Assembly: GCA_964017125.1 (NCBI GenBank)
Contig: OZ024912.1
Coordinates: 82,302,658 to 82,366,657, forward strand
DNA: 64,000 nucleotides
DNA from: Flabesymbios commensalis
Taxonomy: Eukaryota > Annelida > Polychaeta > Terebellida > Flabelligeridae
Direction of reading: 5' to 3'
In this document: one piece after another, positions 1-11,474 of the stretch
Numbering within the stretch: position 1 is the first letter of the stretch
Layout of the letters: the number at the start of each line of letters is the position of its first letter
Notes under the pieces: model-generated
Seen by the model: only the letters and a program-made list of their open reading frames with translations
Databases searched by the model: none
What the model was told of the DNA's origin: nothing
Program-made: the position numbers and the translations under genes

Positions 1-700
1 TCCTCTAGTACTATAATTATGAATGTCTAAACCTGTTTGAAAGGTAAAATTTTGAAAGTATGCAAGAAGACAGTTATTAATATATTTAAAATAAAATTTC
101 AGCTGCTTAAAGTAATGTAAATCACTTATTTTTAATATGCTAAGCTTTTTAAATATATGATCAGTATGTGAAAAGAAATGACTTTTGTCTCTGATTCTAA
201 TAGTCTTTTTTGCAATTTATGAGTACGTTGATAATCGTGTCCCCATGCGAGTAAACAGTAATTAAGATGTAGGAGAATAAAAGAATTATAGATTGTTTAT
301 AGTGTTGTTTGAGCGAGCTGATGTTTTAATTTATTAATTATTCCTATAGTTTTAGATATCTTACTGGGTATTTAACAGAATGTTATGACCAACAGAGATT
401 CGAGTTCTGTTATCATGTTATTCAGAATTCAAATATCTGTTGGATAAAATATGATCCATGTCGTTTCCATAAGCAATCGTGTTGCGCCGATATACATACA
501 TATATCTTTCTAATGTAGGTCTAGTTAGCCAGGGAGAGCTCCTTTTTACTCGTAGCATTATTGGCCTTCCCAGTCACCAAAGCTTTAGCAACGAAAAAAA
601 TTCGTTTGATAATACTGAGGCCTGAGGGGACTTTATCATAGTGCCCACGTGTGGTGACGTGGGCGCCGCGCATTATCAGTGTTGGCCACTACTGTATCGA
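1..700. other. AT-rich stretch without recognised gene
   Basis: No long reading frame, splice-flanked coding segment or strong repeat structure was recognised here. The sequence is AT-rich with scattered stops in all frames. Confidence 0.5.
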
Positions 701-710
701 CGCTACATAT

Positions 711-820
711 CCCAGCAAACACAAAACATTTTGTATAACATTTATATAATGTTGGACCAACGTCGAAGACGTCGGGCCGGCGCTGTAAAAATGTTATACA
801 AATGCTTCGTGTTTGCTGGG
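711..820. mobile_element. Palindromic MITE, CAGCAAACAC family
   Basis: The copy begins CCCAGCAAACACAAAAC and ends with the complement GTGTTTGCTGGG, so it is a near-perfect foldback of about 110 bp. Its centre contains a GTTGGACCAACGTCG-type palindrome. Full or partial relatives lie near 12765, 16428, 19609, 22668, 26208, 26810, 30010, 32460, 36640, 38435, 41186 and 62581. No coding capacity, so non-autonomous. Confidence 0.8.
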
Positions 821-1014
821 ACTATACCCAATTAGACTCGCTCAAATAAGGCCAATCTTCACAAAAGACATCCGACAGTTGCGTCATGAGTCTTTTTTTT
901 CTTGTTTTTTCTTGTAGTCTGGTCTTTATAGTACAAGAGTCCGAACCAGCTGTCACACGCTTTAACCAGGGCTTTAACCATGTTAACCATTAAAGCGCTG
1001 CTTTTTTTATAAAA

Positions 1015-1215
1015 TCCGAGAGACCAAAGCTTTTTTTTCAATTTGAAATCATCATAAATGTCTTTGTGTAGACTACTGAAATGTATTAGTTGAATAACTA
1101 TGTTATGGGTCTACAGCAATTATATTTGTTTACTCTTTCAGTGCGGTGATCGACTTTAGACGTCAGAATCTGACGTCTATTTTGCCATCAGGTTCGCGCA
1201 CTGAAAGAGACTGAG
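1015..1215 (+). repeat. GACGTC hairpin element, degenerate copy
   Basis: It carries the family landmarks in order: CAATTTGAAATCATCATAAA, TATGTTATGGGTCTAC, TACTCTTTCAGTGCGG, then arms GACTTTAGACGTCAGA and TCTGACGTC. The right arm is poor in this copy. At least a dozen relatives occur in the window (for example 8752, 9338, 18640, 31085, 31210, 52860, 59133). Confidence 0.75.
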
Positions 1216-1328
1216 TTAATACTGGAGCGAAATGATTTATCATGTTAATAGTGCTAGCGTTATAGATTACTAGTTTGTACATGTAATAAGCCGCAGTAAC
1301 GCTTTAATATTACGTATAAGGTCCTATT

Positions 1329-1402
1329 AAGTTGTCTTAAAATACACCGGTGACGTCAGTCTATTGTTAAAACAGTAGATTCGGATCTACGAATCTACTG
1401 TT
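1329..1402. repeat. Short inverted repeat shared with 29675-29750
   Basis: The segment has the inverted pair AACAGTAGATTCG and CGAATCTACTGTT around a short loop, next to a TGACGTCAG motif and TAAAATACA. The reverse complement of the whole stretch matches 29675-29750. This is a small dispersed foldback element, seen directly; family unknown. Confidence 0.6.
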
Positions 1403-1639
1403 ATTTTACATATTGGCCCGGGCGGTCACAGTGATTATTATGCAGGTTCTTCCATGACACTATACATACCTAATGTTTCTTGGTTAACCACACTGACTAT
1501 TTTATCTATGCATTCTTGGAACTCATGTACCTATTTTGTGTATTTTGAGTCTAAGAAAGAGCTCAATTACGATAGATTCGCGCCTCGTACATTCAGATCT
1601 ACGAATCCATCGAATTTCGTTCTTTCTCTTTGACATATC

Positions 1640-1935
1640 AAGGTGATGAACTGTGAAAGGAGACCTTGAGAATGCAACATTCTTTGTGGTGACTTCTGCG
1701 TGTAACGATTAACATCACATTAATGTTTATTTTGACTCATTCTGTATGATGCCTTGCATCACCAATAGTGCTTGTTTCCTCGGGAACAGCTGTGAGGGGA
1801 GACCTTGAGAATGTTTGTCTTAACTTTGCCTGAACGATTCACGCCACATTAATGTGATTGATCCTGACACTGTTTTCTTTCACACCGGAAAACGAAGGAC
1901 ACCTAGTGTCGCCTAGGCTAGGGGGGGGGGGGGGC
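1640..1935. repeat. Degenerate tandem duplication of about 140 bp, then poly-G
   Basis: GAGACCTTGAGAATG followed by AACGATT and CACATTAATGT occurs twice, near 1660 and 1800. A run of Gs follows at 1921-1934. No gene was recognised between 1216 and 2050. Confidence 0.5.
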
Positions 1936-2051
1936 TGCAAAGGACACCGGAGGGGGTGTCATCTAGTCTGGAAGGGGGGATCTGAGGAGTGAAGGACGAA
2001 ACTCGTGTGGTCTTCAGGCTTAGTAGGCCCTTTAAACATGTTAAACGGAGG

Positions 2052-2611
2052 CTTAAAACAACAACACCAGGGTAAAGGGGATAAAAGAGGCTTTATTACT
2101 AAACAATACTAACTACGTTACAAAGCCCAACTAAAGGCAAGCGCGCGCAAAGCGACCAGAGTGAAGTAATAACATAACAAGCACCAATTGAAAAAAAAAA
2201 AAAATTTAAGTAGAATAAAATATAAGCACAGTGAACAACAAGTAAGAGCGCGCGCGCGAAGCGGCTGGTCAGTGCGGCAAACAGACCAGAAGTGTCTGTC
2301 TGAGACTAAGGTAACGTGTAACCTGATGCCAACAGGACACGAACGTACCAGGGAGTAACAGACCCCTAAAGTGCCGTGTTGACAGATAAGAACCAGCCTC
2401 TGTACCCAATCAACCCGACCCCGCAGATACGGGGTGCCGTCATTTTAAATGAAAGTTAACCGGGGCTAACTTTACACTTAAAACAACAACACCAGGGTAA
2501 AGGGGATAAAAGAGGCTTTATTACTAAACAATACTAACTACGTTACAAAGCCCAACTAAAGGCAAGCGCGCGCAAAGCGACCAGAGTGAAGTAATAACAT
2601 AACAAGCACCA
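2052..2611 (-). repeat. Terminal B1-A2-B2 block of the Ngaro-type element
   Basis: The segment starting AACAACAACACCAGGG occurs at 2055-2185 and again at 2480-2610 with no difference noticed. Between them lies a block of about 290 bp (2190-2478) that recurs at the other end of the element (6168-6448) with about one difference. This defines the split direct repeats. Confidence 0.9.
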
Positions 2612-2869
2612 AAACCCCCAACGGGAGTAGACAGTAAAAAGTAGAAGTGGTAAAAAAAAATTCAAAGAGGTTAACAAGTTGACAAGTAACCTCCTTGGTA
2701 AAAAAAAAAATACTTTCTAAGTTACACAAAACAGAGAAAGAACAAAGTAATTTATACTGAGGCACAACAAGACATATGGATAGTCTGTCGGGTCATTGAC
2801 CCCGAAAATGAACAATTCAAACAGATAGAGTACGTTGTTTGAATTGATTAGTTTTACTCCAATTAATCC

Positions 2870-3300
2870 TCAAGCTGATTCCTCAGGGGTGAAACGTGAT
2901 ATCAACCCGATGGAGATGACGGCTGGAGTCACAAACTGCAGTAGTTGAGAGGGTAACAAGTTTGATCGACGTAGCGTAGTATAAAACAGTACAAGACATG
3001 CTGCCCATACTAATATATCCAGAGGGCGAGACAAATCAAGTTGTGATAAAACCTGACGAAGTAAACAAGGCGTCATAGGTAACTTACGACACACAAAATC
3101 ACCTACATCACGACGAATACCTTGCATCACACATCGAAGTCTGAAATTATCCAACAAAGGATCAGGCAAATCCAACCCTAGATGTAAGATACGTATGATA
3201 TTCAAGTAATGCATCACACTATTATATTTGAGAGATCGAGCCAACATGGCTGCATATTTTCACAAAATATCCGTTGTCGGTGGAACCAGTGTACATCCCA
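2870..3300 (-). mobile_element. Tyrosine-recombinase-like region of the retrotransposon fossil
   Basis: The minus-strand translation has the segment YTTLRRSNLLP, matching the first conserved arginine box of DIRS-type tyrosine recombinases, preceded by a helical region rich in leucine and arginine. It lies at the 3' end of the element next to the B1 repeat, the expected position. Only part of the domain is recognised with confidence. Confidence 0.65.
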
Positions 3301-3499
3301 TGGCGCGGCAAAACATCAGGTACGTATCCCTGTGAGTCCGATATGCCTTCTATGTTTTGTTGAAGTATCTGTAAACATCACGGGACAGGGTAGATTGCAA
3401 TACGCGGCGCCTGTCTCCTGATAAAACAATGCAGGCCGTGAACACAAAACAGGATTCGAATGGGTGCCAGCCAGAAGAGTCAGTAATCTAGCGACTCCC

Positions 3500-4849
3500 T
3501 GTGGTTCGTGAAGTCGCGAAGCAGCGTCCGCTAAAGTGTTTCTCACACCTGGGTAATAATAAGCACGAAGACGGAAATTATATATAGCAGACAGCCAGAA
3601 AACACGGCGAAGAGAAGCCATGACAATAGGGTGCTTGCACCATCCTTTATTGATTAAAATAGCTGCGGCTTGGTTGTCAGTGTGAATGTTAATTTTTTTT
3701 ATTTGCCCAGTCCTGGCACCATTTAAGTGCTGCAGGTTCAAGCGCCAGAACCTCTTTATAGCTGATAGTGATATTATCGCGGGTGTCCGGTGACCAGGGG
3801 GCGTGCAACCAATCTCCACAATAATACGCACCTGCTGCTATATTACAGGCATCAATACAGACAGGAGTGGCTGGTCTGGTCTCGACCATTTGCGTACAGC
3901 CATTAAACACAGACATATATGAGACAAACCATTCCATATCTAAGCGCATGTCACGTGTCAGCTGAGTGCGGTGCCAGGGATGACGTAACTTGCTAATAAC
4001 GTCAATCAAGCGTCGCATGTGGAATCTGGCTCCATAAACGCACTGTGATATCCAGTTTAAGCGGCCCACCAACTTCTGGATTTCAAGTTTTGTAATTTTC
4101 CTTCTTTTCATGTGATATGATATCTGGTTCAGCACTTCGTCTATTTTATTTTGTGGAATTTCCAATGTCATTTTGGCAGTGTCAAGAGTTATTCCGAGAA
4201 AGACCAAGCGTTGGCCCGGGCCTTCGAGTTTAGAATAGTTGATATGAAAGCCAAGAGCCCGCAGTAAAGTGAGTAAGGTATTTAAACCCGTCAAACATTT
4301 TTCTCGTGTATCAGAAACAATGAGAAAATCATCCAGGTATGCCACAATGTCATAGCCCCTCGCGGCCATCATCACTTTCACTGCTTGGCTTAACCGGTTA
4401 AATATCACGGGTGACCTCTTGCTTCCAAAGGGTAGACGAGTGTCCACCAAGTATGAAACCCTTTGATCACCCGAGAAGCGCCATTTAAGCCCGGTAGCCT
4501 TGTAGTTTGAAGGATTTATTTTGACAGATCTATAAGCATTTGCCAGGTCCACCTTAGCCAGAAAGGAACCCGGTTTAATAATGTCTACAGCATCCTGAAT
4601 AGATTGATAGCTGAATTTCTCTGCAGAACAATAATCATTCAGCGCCCCCTGACCTGCAGGCCGGCTAGCGTCATGGATAAGGCGTACACGTTTGGCATCT
4701 TTTTTCGGAAGGGCGCCCAGAGCAGATACAATTAAAGGCTTTTCATTCACTAACACATAACGTCCGTTGTCAATTTCAGTTTTAATTTGATCTTCCACCC
4801 GGGCCACCATGTCCTCACCAGTGGCTGATGTGTAATTTGCTATATCCAC
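3500..4849 (-). mobile_element. Reverse transcriptase and RNase H-like region of the retrotransposon fossil
   Basis: The minus-strand protein shows the RT motifs KVDLANAYRSV, LPFGSKRSPV and AYLDDFLIVS (the YxDD catalytic site), then a thumb-like stretch with LVFLGI. An RNase H-like part follows, with the DACNIAAGAYY, ISYKEVLAL and HTDNQAA motifs typical of DIRS-order elements. It follows the Gag-like region and precedes the recombinase region. Confidence 0.85.
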
Positions 4850-5010
4850 GGGTGTGTTAATCTTCTCGCTGTCAACAATGTCAAAACCGTTTTTAATGCC
4901 ATATAATAAAAATTCTCTGTCTGGATAGTCTAAGGGAATTTGTGATTGCCAAACATGGAAATTTAGCGCCGCCTCTTTGAAGCCAGTCTGACAAGCCAGA
5001 GGTCGCTGAT

Positions 5011-6168
5011 CTAGGCGTTTTTTGACGCGTCACCGGAGGGGTTTGCGGGCGGTTGTACAGCTTTCACGTGGCGATAGCGGCATTTTTCACCAAAATTACA
5101 GTATCCCCGTGATGTGAACATTCTGCAAATTTCACCAGTTTTCTGCTGGCTATTGTTGTTCTCTCTTTTTGAGCTGTTATTTGCTCCTGGTGTCAAAGGG
5201 TTATGGTCCGTATGGCGATTCTTAGGCACCAGCAGCTGCAACTGCATGGTGGGTGATATTACTCCCCATTGCAGATTATGTGCGGCTTGCATCTCACGGT
5301 ACATATGGTCGAAACTCAAAATGCTACTCCATGTATATGAGTCCGCAAAATCCAGAATTGTAACAGTATATGATAAATAATAGTCCGTTTGGTCGTCGGG
5401 CAAGCGACCAATCTGACGTAGGTGAGCCATAAGTCTCATATTAGCACTTGCGCATTCTGACAAGAAAATGCCAGCGTAAGGGTGGTCATCGTCTAATTTG
5501 ACTAGCGATAACTGATCCGAATCAGTAGCAGACGACAGCACCAGTTCTTTTTGCTTGCTGATCCGGCGCTTACGGGACCGCTCACTCAAAAATTGTGTTA
5601 TGTGGACAGCTTTATTATTTTTAGATTTTACTGTCAGGTTCACGCGGGGATCAAAACCTGAGTAAGAGGTGGTCTCACTAGTTGGCCTACTGTTCTGGCT
5701 GGTCTTTTCTGGCGACGTAACATCCTTTAGTAGATTGTCCAGCAACTCACCTGAGGCCGAGATGTTTTCTGCCTGCTGCCTCAGGTTGTTTAGGGTTAAA
5801 CCATCCATCCCTGTGGCGGCGTATCCTGTACGTAGTCCCACTGGTGCACCTACATCCTCGCCATCATTAGCTGCCGCCACTGGAGTCGTAATCTTATCCA
5901 TCGCATTAAGCTCGTTGACCGCGGCCTCCAACAACTTAGTTTGTCCTAGTTGTAGGTTTAGCGACCGTACATCACGAGGTTTCAATAAAACCAATGTCCT
6001 CCTCGTTGTGATGTCTTCCTGTCGGAGGACAGCCGTGGCTTTGCGAGACAAACCCGCATTATGTGCCCACTCATCGAAATCGAACTGGACTAACTCAGTC
6101 TCCACATCAGACTCGCTGTGATTGTCAGTCATACTCAAACGTAGCACATTAACAAAAAAAAATAACAA
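5011..6168 (-). mobile_element. Gag-like region with CCCH zinc finger (retrotransposon fossil)
   Basis: An open stretch of 385 codons on the minus strand beginning near the A1 repeat. Residues about 348-367 form a C-x8-C-x5-C-x3-H zinc finger, the kind found in RNA-binding proteins and in some Ngaro/DIRS Gag proteins. The N-terminal part has a SAM-like helical stretch (FDFDEWAHNAG, then LLKPRDVRSLNL). It is the first gene of the element and would encode the particle or RNA-binding protein by position; that role is inferred. Confidence 0.7.
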
Positions 6169-6450
6169 AAAAATTTAAGTAGAATAAAATATAAGCACAG
6201 TGAACAACAAGTAAGAGCGCGCGCGCGAAGCGGCTGGTCAGTGCGGCAAACAGGCCAGAAGTGTCTGTCTGAGACTAAGGTAACGTGTAACCTGATGCCA
6301 ACAGGACACGAACGTACCAGGGAGTAACAGACCCCTAAAGTGCCGTGTTGACAGATAAGAACCAGCCTCTGTACCCAATCAACCCGACCCCGCAGATACG
6401 GGGTGCCGTCATTTTAAATGAAAGTTAACCGGGGCTAACTTTACACTTAT
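6160..6450 (-). repeat. A1 split repeat of the Ngaro-type element
   Basis: It repeats the block at 2190-2478 almost base for base and ends at TAACTTTACACTT, where flanking sequence begins. On the minus strand it is the 5' end of the element. Confidence 0.85.
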
Positions 6451-6559
6451 TCTGGGCATAATGTAAAGCCATAGACAATATGCGATAGCTTAGGAATCTA
6501 ACACAAAGAAACAAACACAAAACTGTTCAAATAATAACAATATAATACGCTCCATGTTG

Positions 6560-6785
6560 AAGCTCTCTCAAGTTTCTTTCACGCTCACTCATAAAGATTC
6601 AGTATTGTGAGGAGCCTCCGTGACCGAGAGGTAGCATGCTTGACCTCAGACCACCAGGGCTCGAATTCGAATCTTGTATCTGGAGAGAAATGTGATCTCA
6701 TCAACTCACCATCCTCAGGAGGTTATTCTGACCCAGTTTAGACTATGTGTGCACAAAGGTGGCATAAAACCCCCATCAATTAATT
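6560..6785 (+). mobile_element. tRNA-derived SINE, second head and tail
   Basis: It carries GAGCCTCCGTGACCGAGAGG (A-box region), GGGCTCGAATTCGAATC (B-box region), then the family body with CCTCAGGAGGTT, CCCAGTTTAG and GTGCACAAAGGTGGC. The first tRNA-like head is missing. It is followed directly by a tetranucleotide tail. Confidence 0.75.
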
Positions 6786-6787
6786 AA

Positions 6788-6882
6788 TTCTCATTCATTC
6801 ATTCATTCGTTCGTTCATTCATTCATTCATTCATTCATTCAATCATTCATTCAATCATTCATTCATTCATTCATTCATTCAT

Positions 6883-6949
<67 letters not shown>

Positions 6950-6953
6950 TTCA
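6788..6953 (+). repeat. (ATTC)n then (ATTT)n microsatellite
   Basis: A simple tetranucleotide array at the 3' end of the SINE. It probably grew from the SINE's CATTTCATT tail. Confidence 0.95.
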
Positions 6954-7304
6954 TTATTCCATCCGTCACAGTGGTGTACTCCTCAACGCGAAAACAATGT
7001 CAAATTAACAATTCATCACATCAACAAATCAATCCATTTTATGTGTACCACTGATATAAAAAATGCCCAGAACTGCTCATTGAATGACTGGATGATTGAT
7101 CTCCAATTCCATATAAATAATTAATAACACATTAACCCTTAGAGCACTAAGTTACATTTTTAACCCGTTAAGCTCTCACGATGTATTAAAGCATTATTTC
7201 ACACTATTTCACACTATTTAGGTACAGCTAACGGTTTTAGAGGGCAAATTTCGAGAAAATTGTTCTACGAATACATAGTAGTTTTCTTTAATTTATAACT
7301 CACA

Positions 7305-7400
7305 TCAAATCATCTTCATCCATTGCAAGTCGAGAATTGCGACAGCAATTCTCGACTTGTAGTGGATGAAGATGGCAATGGTCAATTCAGGCTTGAAAGG
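7305..7400. repeat. Foldback repeat, AAGTCGAGAATTGC family
   Basis: Arms CATTGCAAGTCGAGAATTGC and GCAATTCTCGACTTGTAGTG face each other with almost no loop. Relatives at 14905-15000 and 32700-32815 share the arms and the following GATGAAGATGACAATGGT. Confidence 0.8.
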
Positions 7401-7404
7401 GGAA

Positions 7405-8290
7405 AATGTCCGCCAACTTGAAGTTGTGTCTCGCTGACGCGACCCACAACAAGTGGGGAAAATTGCTCATAGTTGTATGTTTTGAGACCAGACAATAGCT
7501 CATCTTGATGTTTAGACACTGATTTCATTCTGAATAACAGTGATTTAATCAGGTCATATGACGAATTAAAGCAGCTCCTTGGGATGACATCAATTTTCGT
7601 TTTTAATTCCGTACTGAAGTAGTGTATCCCACGGATCATGTTTTTATTTTTTTCAGAATTTTCATGTTTTTTATGAATATTTTTAATCAACATTTCTATG
7701 AAACTAGAAGTAACCCAAACAAACTATTTGTATACCTGAAGGACGATTGAATGTTTTCACAGCATTGGGCCACATGCTGATGGCATCAGCCCAGCGTTGG
7801 GTGGACAATCAGTGCTGCAGGTGTGTCCTCCCGTGTCCTGACTATAATACACCAATTAGCGGCGACTGCTCTGATCTTACCGTCTGATACGTGGGAATAT
7901 GATATGTAAAGTGCTGAATATTGCTGACTTGTTTTGTTTATATGGCAATATACGATCTGGAAATACAACTCTTTAACTCTTTTTCGGTGCTTTTAAATTG
8001 TTTTTTTGACTTTTTCGTATTTTCAGTTAAGATCAGTAGGCTATATAGCTTCATATAAATAAAATTGTCAAAATTGACAACATTGAAAATGTCTCATCCC
8101 AAGGGGTCCCTTTAAACTGTCCATGGTTATCGCAGGGATAGGGACCCACAACATCAATTGGGCGAAAATTACTCATATAGTTGTATATTTTGAAATCTAC
8201 CATTAGCAAATTTTGATGTTTAGACACTCATTTCATTCTGAATAACAGTGATTTAATCAGGTCATATGACGAATTAAACTGTCCAGATGA
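7405..8290. repeat. Direct duplication inside a dispersed repeat
   Basis: The stretch TTTAGACACTGATTTCATTC with GAATAACAGTGATTTAATCA and CATATGACGAATTAAA occurs near 7517-7570 and again near 8220-8280. Each copy is preceded by part of the ACTTGAAGTTGTG foldback. No gene is visible from 6960 to 8370. Confidence 0.6.
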
Positions 8291-8369
8291 TTATGACTAT
8301 CGCAGCGATCAACCCTTGAAACGCTGCATTATTTTATATAAACCATGAAGACCAAATGGGTCTTTTGAA

Positions 8370-8540
8370 ATCATTATTTTTTTTTCAATTCATTTATTCG
8401 TGCAATAAAGGCCTCTGGCCTGAGGTGCAAATACAAGTTCATGTGCTGACTGTCTCTGTAATACATGGTGTACAAATGCTGCTAATTTACATAATTATCA
8501 CATCTGTATTTTTGTTATTTATTAATTGACAAAATCGTTC
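8370..8540 (-). mobile_element. Possible LINE 3' end, reverse orientation
   Basis: A T-rich stretch followed by TTATTCGTGCAATAAAGGCC and CTGAGGTGCAAATACAA resembles the reverse complement of 3' ends of CR1/RTE-like LINEs of molluscs. There is no coding part, so this is a weak call. Confidence 0.3.
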
Positions 8541-8598
8541 TAAAGATGGTTGAGTATAATATTTACGTAAAATCTCTTATGAGCTATTTCTGCTTCTT

Positions 8599-8972
8599 TT
8601 GAATACCTATGTTATGGGTCTACGGTATTTGTGAATGTTTTACTCTTTCAATGCAAGGAGCGACTTGAGACGTCCGATTTTGACGTCTAAAGTCGGTCCC
8701 TGAGCTGGAAGGGTTTACACTTGTCATTGTAATAGCGATCACTGAGCTGTGTAAACATAAACCATGGAGACCAAATGGGTTTTTCAATTTGAAATCCTCA
8801 TAAATGTCTTAGTTAGCTCTTTCTGCTTCATTTGAATACCTATGTTATGGGTGTACAGTATTTATAAATATTTTACTCTATCAATGCGGGGATAGATGTC
8901 AGACTCTGATGTCTATAGACGTCAGATTCAGATTCTGACGTCTAAAGTCGGTCCCTGCATTGAAAGGGTTTA
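8599..8972 (+). repeat. Two GACGTC hairpin elements in tandem
   Basis: Copies at about 8599-8715 and 8752-8972 each run from a TATGTTATGGGT segment through TTTTACTCT into arms containing GACGTC and end in AAAGTCGGTCCCTG. The second copy is nearly full length and starts at AAACCATGGAGACCAAATGG. Confidence 0.8.
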
Positions 8973-9019
8973 ACTTGTTATTGTAACAGCGATCATTGAA
9001 CTGTGTAAAAATATTGTAC

Positions 9020-9180
9020 CAGCGGTGACCACGCTTCCAGGAACAGAGAAACAATAGACTGCTAAATATTTCCCGGCAGAAATGTGCTCAATAGACAGGC
9101 AGCTAATAATCAGAAGGTGACGTAGAATAGTCCCATTAGGGTATAATTACGTCAGAATAGTTACCTCAGAATCGACTGGA
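9020..9180. repeat. Dispersed repeat shared with 23300-23620 (inverted)
   Basis: The segment with CACGCTTCCAGG, ACAATAGACTGCTAAATATT and GTCCCATTAGGGTATA is the reverse complement of pieces between 23300 and 23620. A shorter relative lies near 9615-9680. Function unknown. Confidence 0.6.
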
Positions 9181-9337
9181 TGTGGCAAATACAAACCATT
9201 AACCCTTTAACTGCCCGAACTGTTTTTTTTTCATTTTTCTCTAGCACATTTAACCGCCAGATTATTTTTAGCCACAAAAAGTAATTAATTGGAATTTTCA
9301 CCCACTTGAACTTGTGGATCGCGTCAGGTTTGGCGGC

Positions 9338-9545
9338 TAGCCCTTACAGCGCCGGGATCGACTTTAGACGTCAGAATCTGACGTCCGTAGAGGTCAGATT
9401 CTGACGTCTAAAGTCAATCCCAGCACTGAAAAAGTAAAATATTTATAATGGCCGTAGACCCATAACATATGTATTCAAATGAAACAGAAAGAGCTAACCA
9501 AGACATTTATGATGATTTCAAATTGATGGTTTATACAAAAATATT
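9338..9545 (-). repeat. GACGTC hairpin element, reverse copy
   Basis: The palindromic core GACTTTAGACGTCAGA and TCTGACGTCTAAAGTC comes first. The flank follows in reverse order (GTAGACCCATAACAT, GAGCTAACCAAGACATTTAT, GATTTCAAATTG), so this is a reverse-orientation, nearly complete copy. Confidence 0.8.
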
Positions 9546-9979
9546 TTACCGTTGTCAGAGTTAAAGTGTCTATTTCGTGACTTCTCACTTTTGATATCAG
9601 TCCATATCAAGCTCTATGGCGCTAATTGTCCGGAGGTGGAGTAGAATGGTCCCATTAGGCTATAGTTACGTCAGAATCATCGACTGGTCGTCTTTGTCCG
9701 CATGTCCTGCTCAATGACATAAAATGATGTAAACACCGATAGGACATTCAAAAAGGCATAGTACATTCTAATCCACATACTTATTCCTGGTTATAGTTAT
9801 TCCCCACTTGGTTCTATCATTGGCCGTACCTAATTAAAAAAAACCATATAATTATTATTTTTCTTGTGTTTAAGGTGGCCATAGTGGTAGCGACATATTC
9901 TTGTCTTAACTATGGTCTCCTGAATGTTATTCTGTACATTGTAACCCTACACATAATTTGTTTGGCTAATCATCAGGCC

Positions 9980-10320
9980 ATCGCCTAAAGGCTCGGGCTT
10001 GATGTGTTGACTTGTGCTGAGATGAGCCCATCTCGCCTCCCTAACGATGCCGTATGCATATAATATCGCACTACTCTGCTGTAGTTTGAACTGCAATGCA
10101 TGACAGTTATACCATGCGCGACTTGAACGTGTGAGAGAATACAAACGTTGTTCATTTCTCGTGCAATATTTGTATATACAGCACCACATGTCTTACTAAA
10201 AATGAATTCACCTAAAGGCTCACACGAGTGCTGATTTCCCCATATCACACTCAAATAAACACCGTTTGCATTTCTTATGCTATGGCTTACACCATTGTCA
10301 TTGTCATCAAAAATGGTCAA
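9980..10320 (-). repeat. Dispersed repeat with GCACTAAAAATGAAC and GCGATATGGG motifs
   Basis: It shares motifs with 17235-17465, 19720-19960, 21330-21560 and 36310-36430: CTAAAGGCTCACAC, TGCTGATTTCCCCATATC and CAAACGTTGTTCATTT. The family resembles a foldback of about 200-250 bp. Reading frames crossing it are short and unsupported. Confidence 0.55.
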
Positions 10321-10323
10321 CAT

Positions 10324-11027
10324 GCGTAAGCCTATACTTGAATATCTTTACATGTGCAAAATCATACTTAATCTCGCTCTTAATCATTTTTATTTGCACA
10401 CGAAGCAATGCGTTAAGAGGTGAAATATTTATTTAATAAGGAAGAATTGAAAACAAATAACATTCGAATTAAAAAATATGAGTAATTCTTATTCCTTTGA
10501 AGTGGGAGAAGATTCCCAAGTTGTCTATACATCCATGTTCTATCATTTCAGAGTAATGATATCTTACTCTGCAGCAAAAGTTCTTCAGATGGTCGATGGA
10601 GAGTAACCTACCCTTTCTTTAGGGAAAGGCTAGATAACCTGTCGCTCACCATATTTACTCCACCAGGCCATGCGCAAAATATGGCCTGCGTAACAATCAG
10701 TGTGTAGAGGCTGCCGTGCTTGATTTGATGGTCCTAATTTGTGAGTCCCAATCAGAGGATGTAAATGCCCATTTCCACCTTCTAGATCAAGGCATATGTT
10801 TGCGCAAAATATGAGGTTGATCTATCAATGGAAAGGTTGTCTAGATAACATGTTTCGTTTTTGTATAATAGAAGGTACGTAGGAAACTGTGAAATGAACA
10901 GGTGGTGACAGAAATCAATAAGCGATGTCTGTATAATATAGGTATGACAAGAGATGGATATAGATACATGCACATGTCATGAGCAGCTGACAGCGATCAT
11001 ACATTATGTGGGGATATGTCAACAGCT
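10324..11027. other. No gene recognised
   Basis: Unique-looking AT-rich sequence with no convincing reading frame, RNA gene or repeat. Confidence 0.5.
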
Positions 11028-11028
11028 G

Positions 11029-11474
11029 TGAGTGAGTGAGTGAGTGAGTGAGTGAGTGAGTGAGTGAGTGAGTGAGTGAGTGAGTGAGTGAGTGAGTGAG
11101 TGAGTGAGTGAGTGAGTGAGTGAGTGAGTGAGTGAGTGAGTGAGTGAGTGAGTGAGTGAGTGAGTGAGTGAGTGAGTGAGTGAGTGAGTGAGTGAGTGAG
11201 TGAGTGAGTGAGTGAGTGAGTGAGTGAGTGAGTGAGTGAGTGAGTGAGTGAGTGAGTGAGTGAGTGAGTGAGTGAGTGAGTGAGTGAGTGAGTGAGTGAG
11301 TGAGTGAGTGAGTGAGTGAGTGAGTGAGTGAGTGAGTGAGTGAGTGAGTGAGTGAGTGAGTGAGTGAGTGAGTGAGTGAGTGAGTGAGTGAGTGAGTGAG
11401 TGAGTGAGTGAGTGAGTGAGTGAGTGAGTGAGTGAGTGAGTGAGTGAGTGAGTGAGTGAGTGAGTGAGTGAGTG
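11029..11474. repeat. (GTGA)n microsatellite, about 446 bp
   Basis: A perfect or near-perfect tetranucleotide array of some 111 units. Because four and three are coprime the frame stays open on the minus strand as a THSL repeat, which is an artefact of the array and not a protein. Confidence 0.98.

Larger units (their letters stand above)
2051..6450 (-). mobile_element. Ngaro/DIRS-type tyrosine-recombinase retrotransposon (fossil)
   Basis: A 4.4-kb element read on the minus strand. Its parts in order are: split repeat A1 (6450-6160), a Gag-like region with a CCCH zinc finger, a reverse transcriptase with a YLDD catalytic motif, an RNase H-like region, a tyrosine-recombinase-like region, then repeat B1 (2611-2479), A2 (2478-2190) and B2 (2185-2052). 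The order A1-genes-B1-A2-B2 is the split-direct-repeat layout known for Ngaro and PAT elements of the DIRS order, which integrate with a tyrosine recombinase instead of a DDE integrase. Repeat copies are almost identical, so the insertion looks young. The gene regions sit in more than one frame, suggesting roughly two or three breaks or frame changes; it is treated as a fossil. Ngaro rather than DIRS is favoured by the repeat layout and the absence of a methyltransferase region, but is an inference. Confidence 0.85.
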
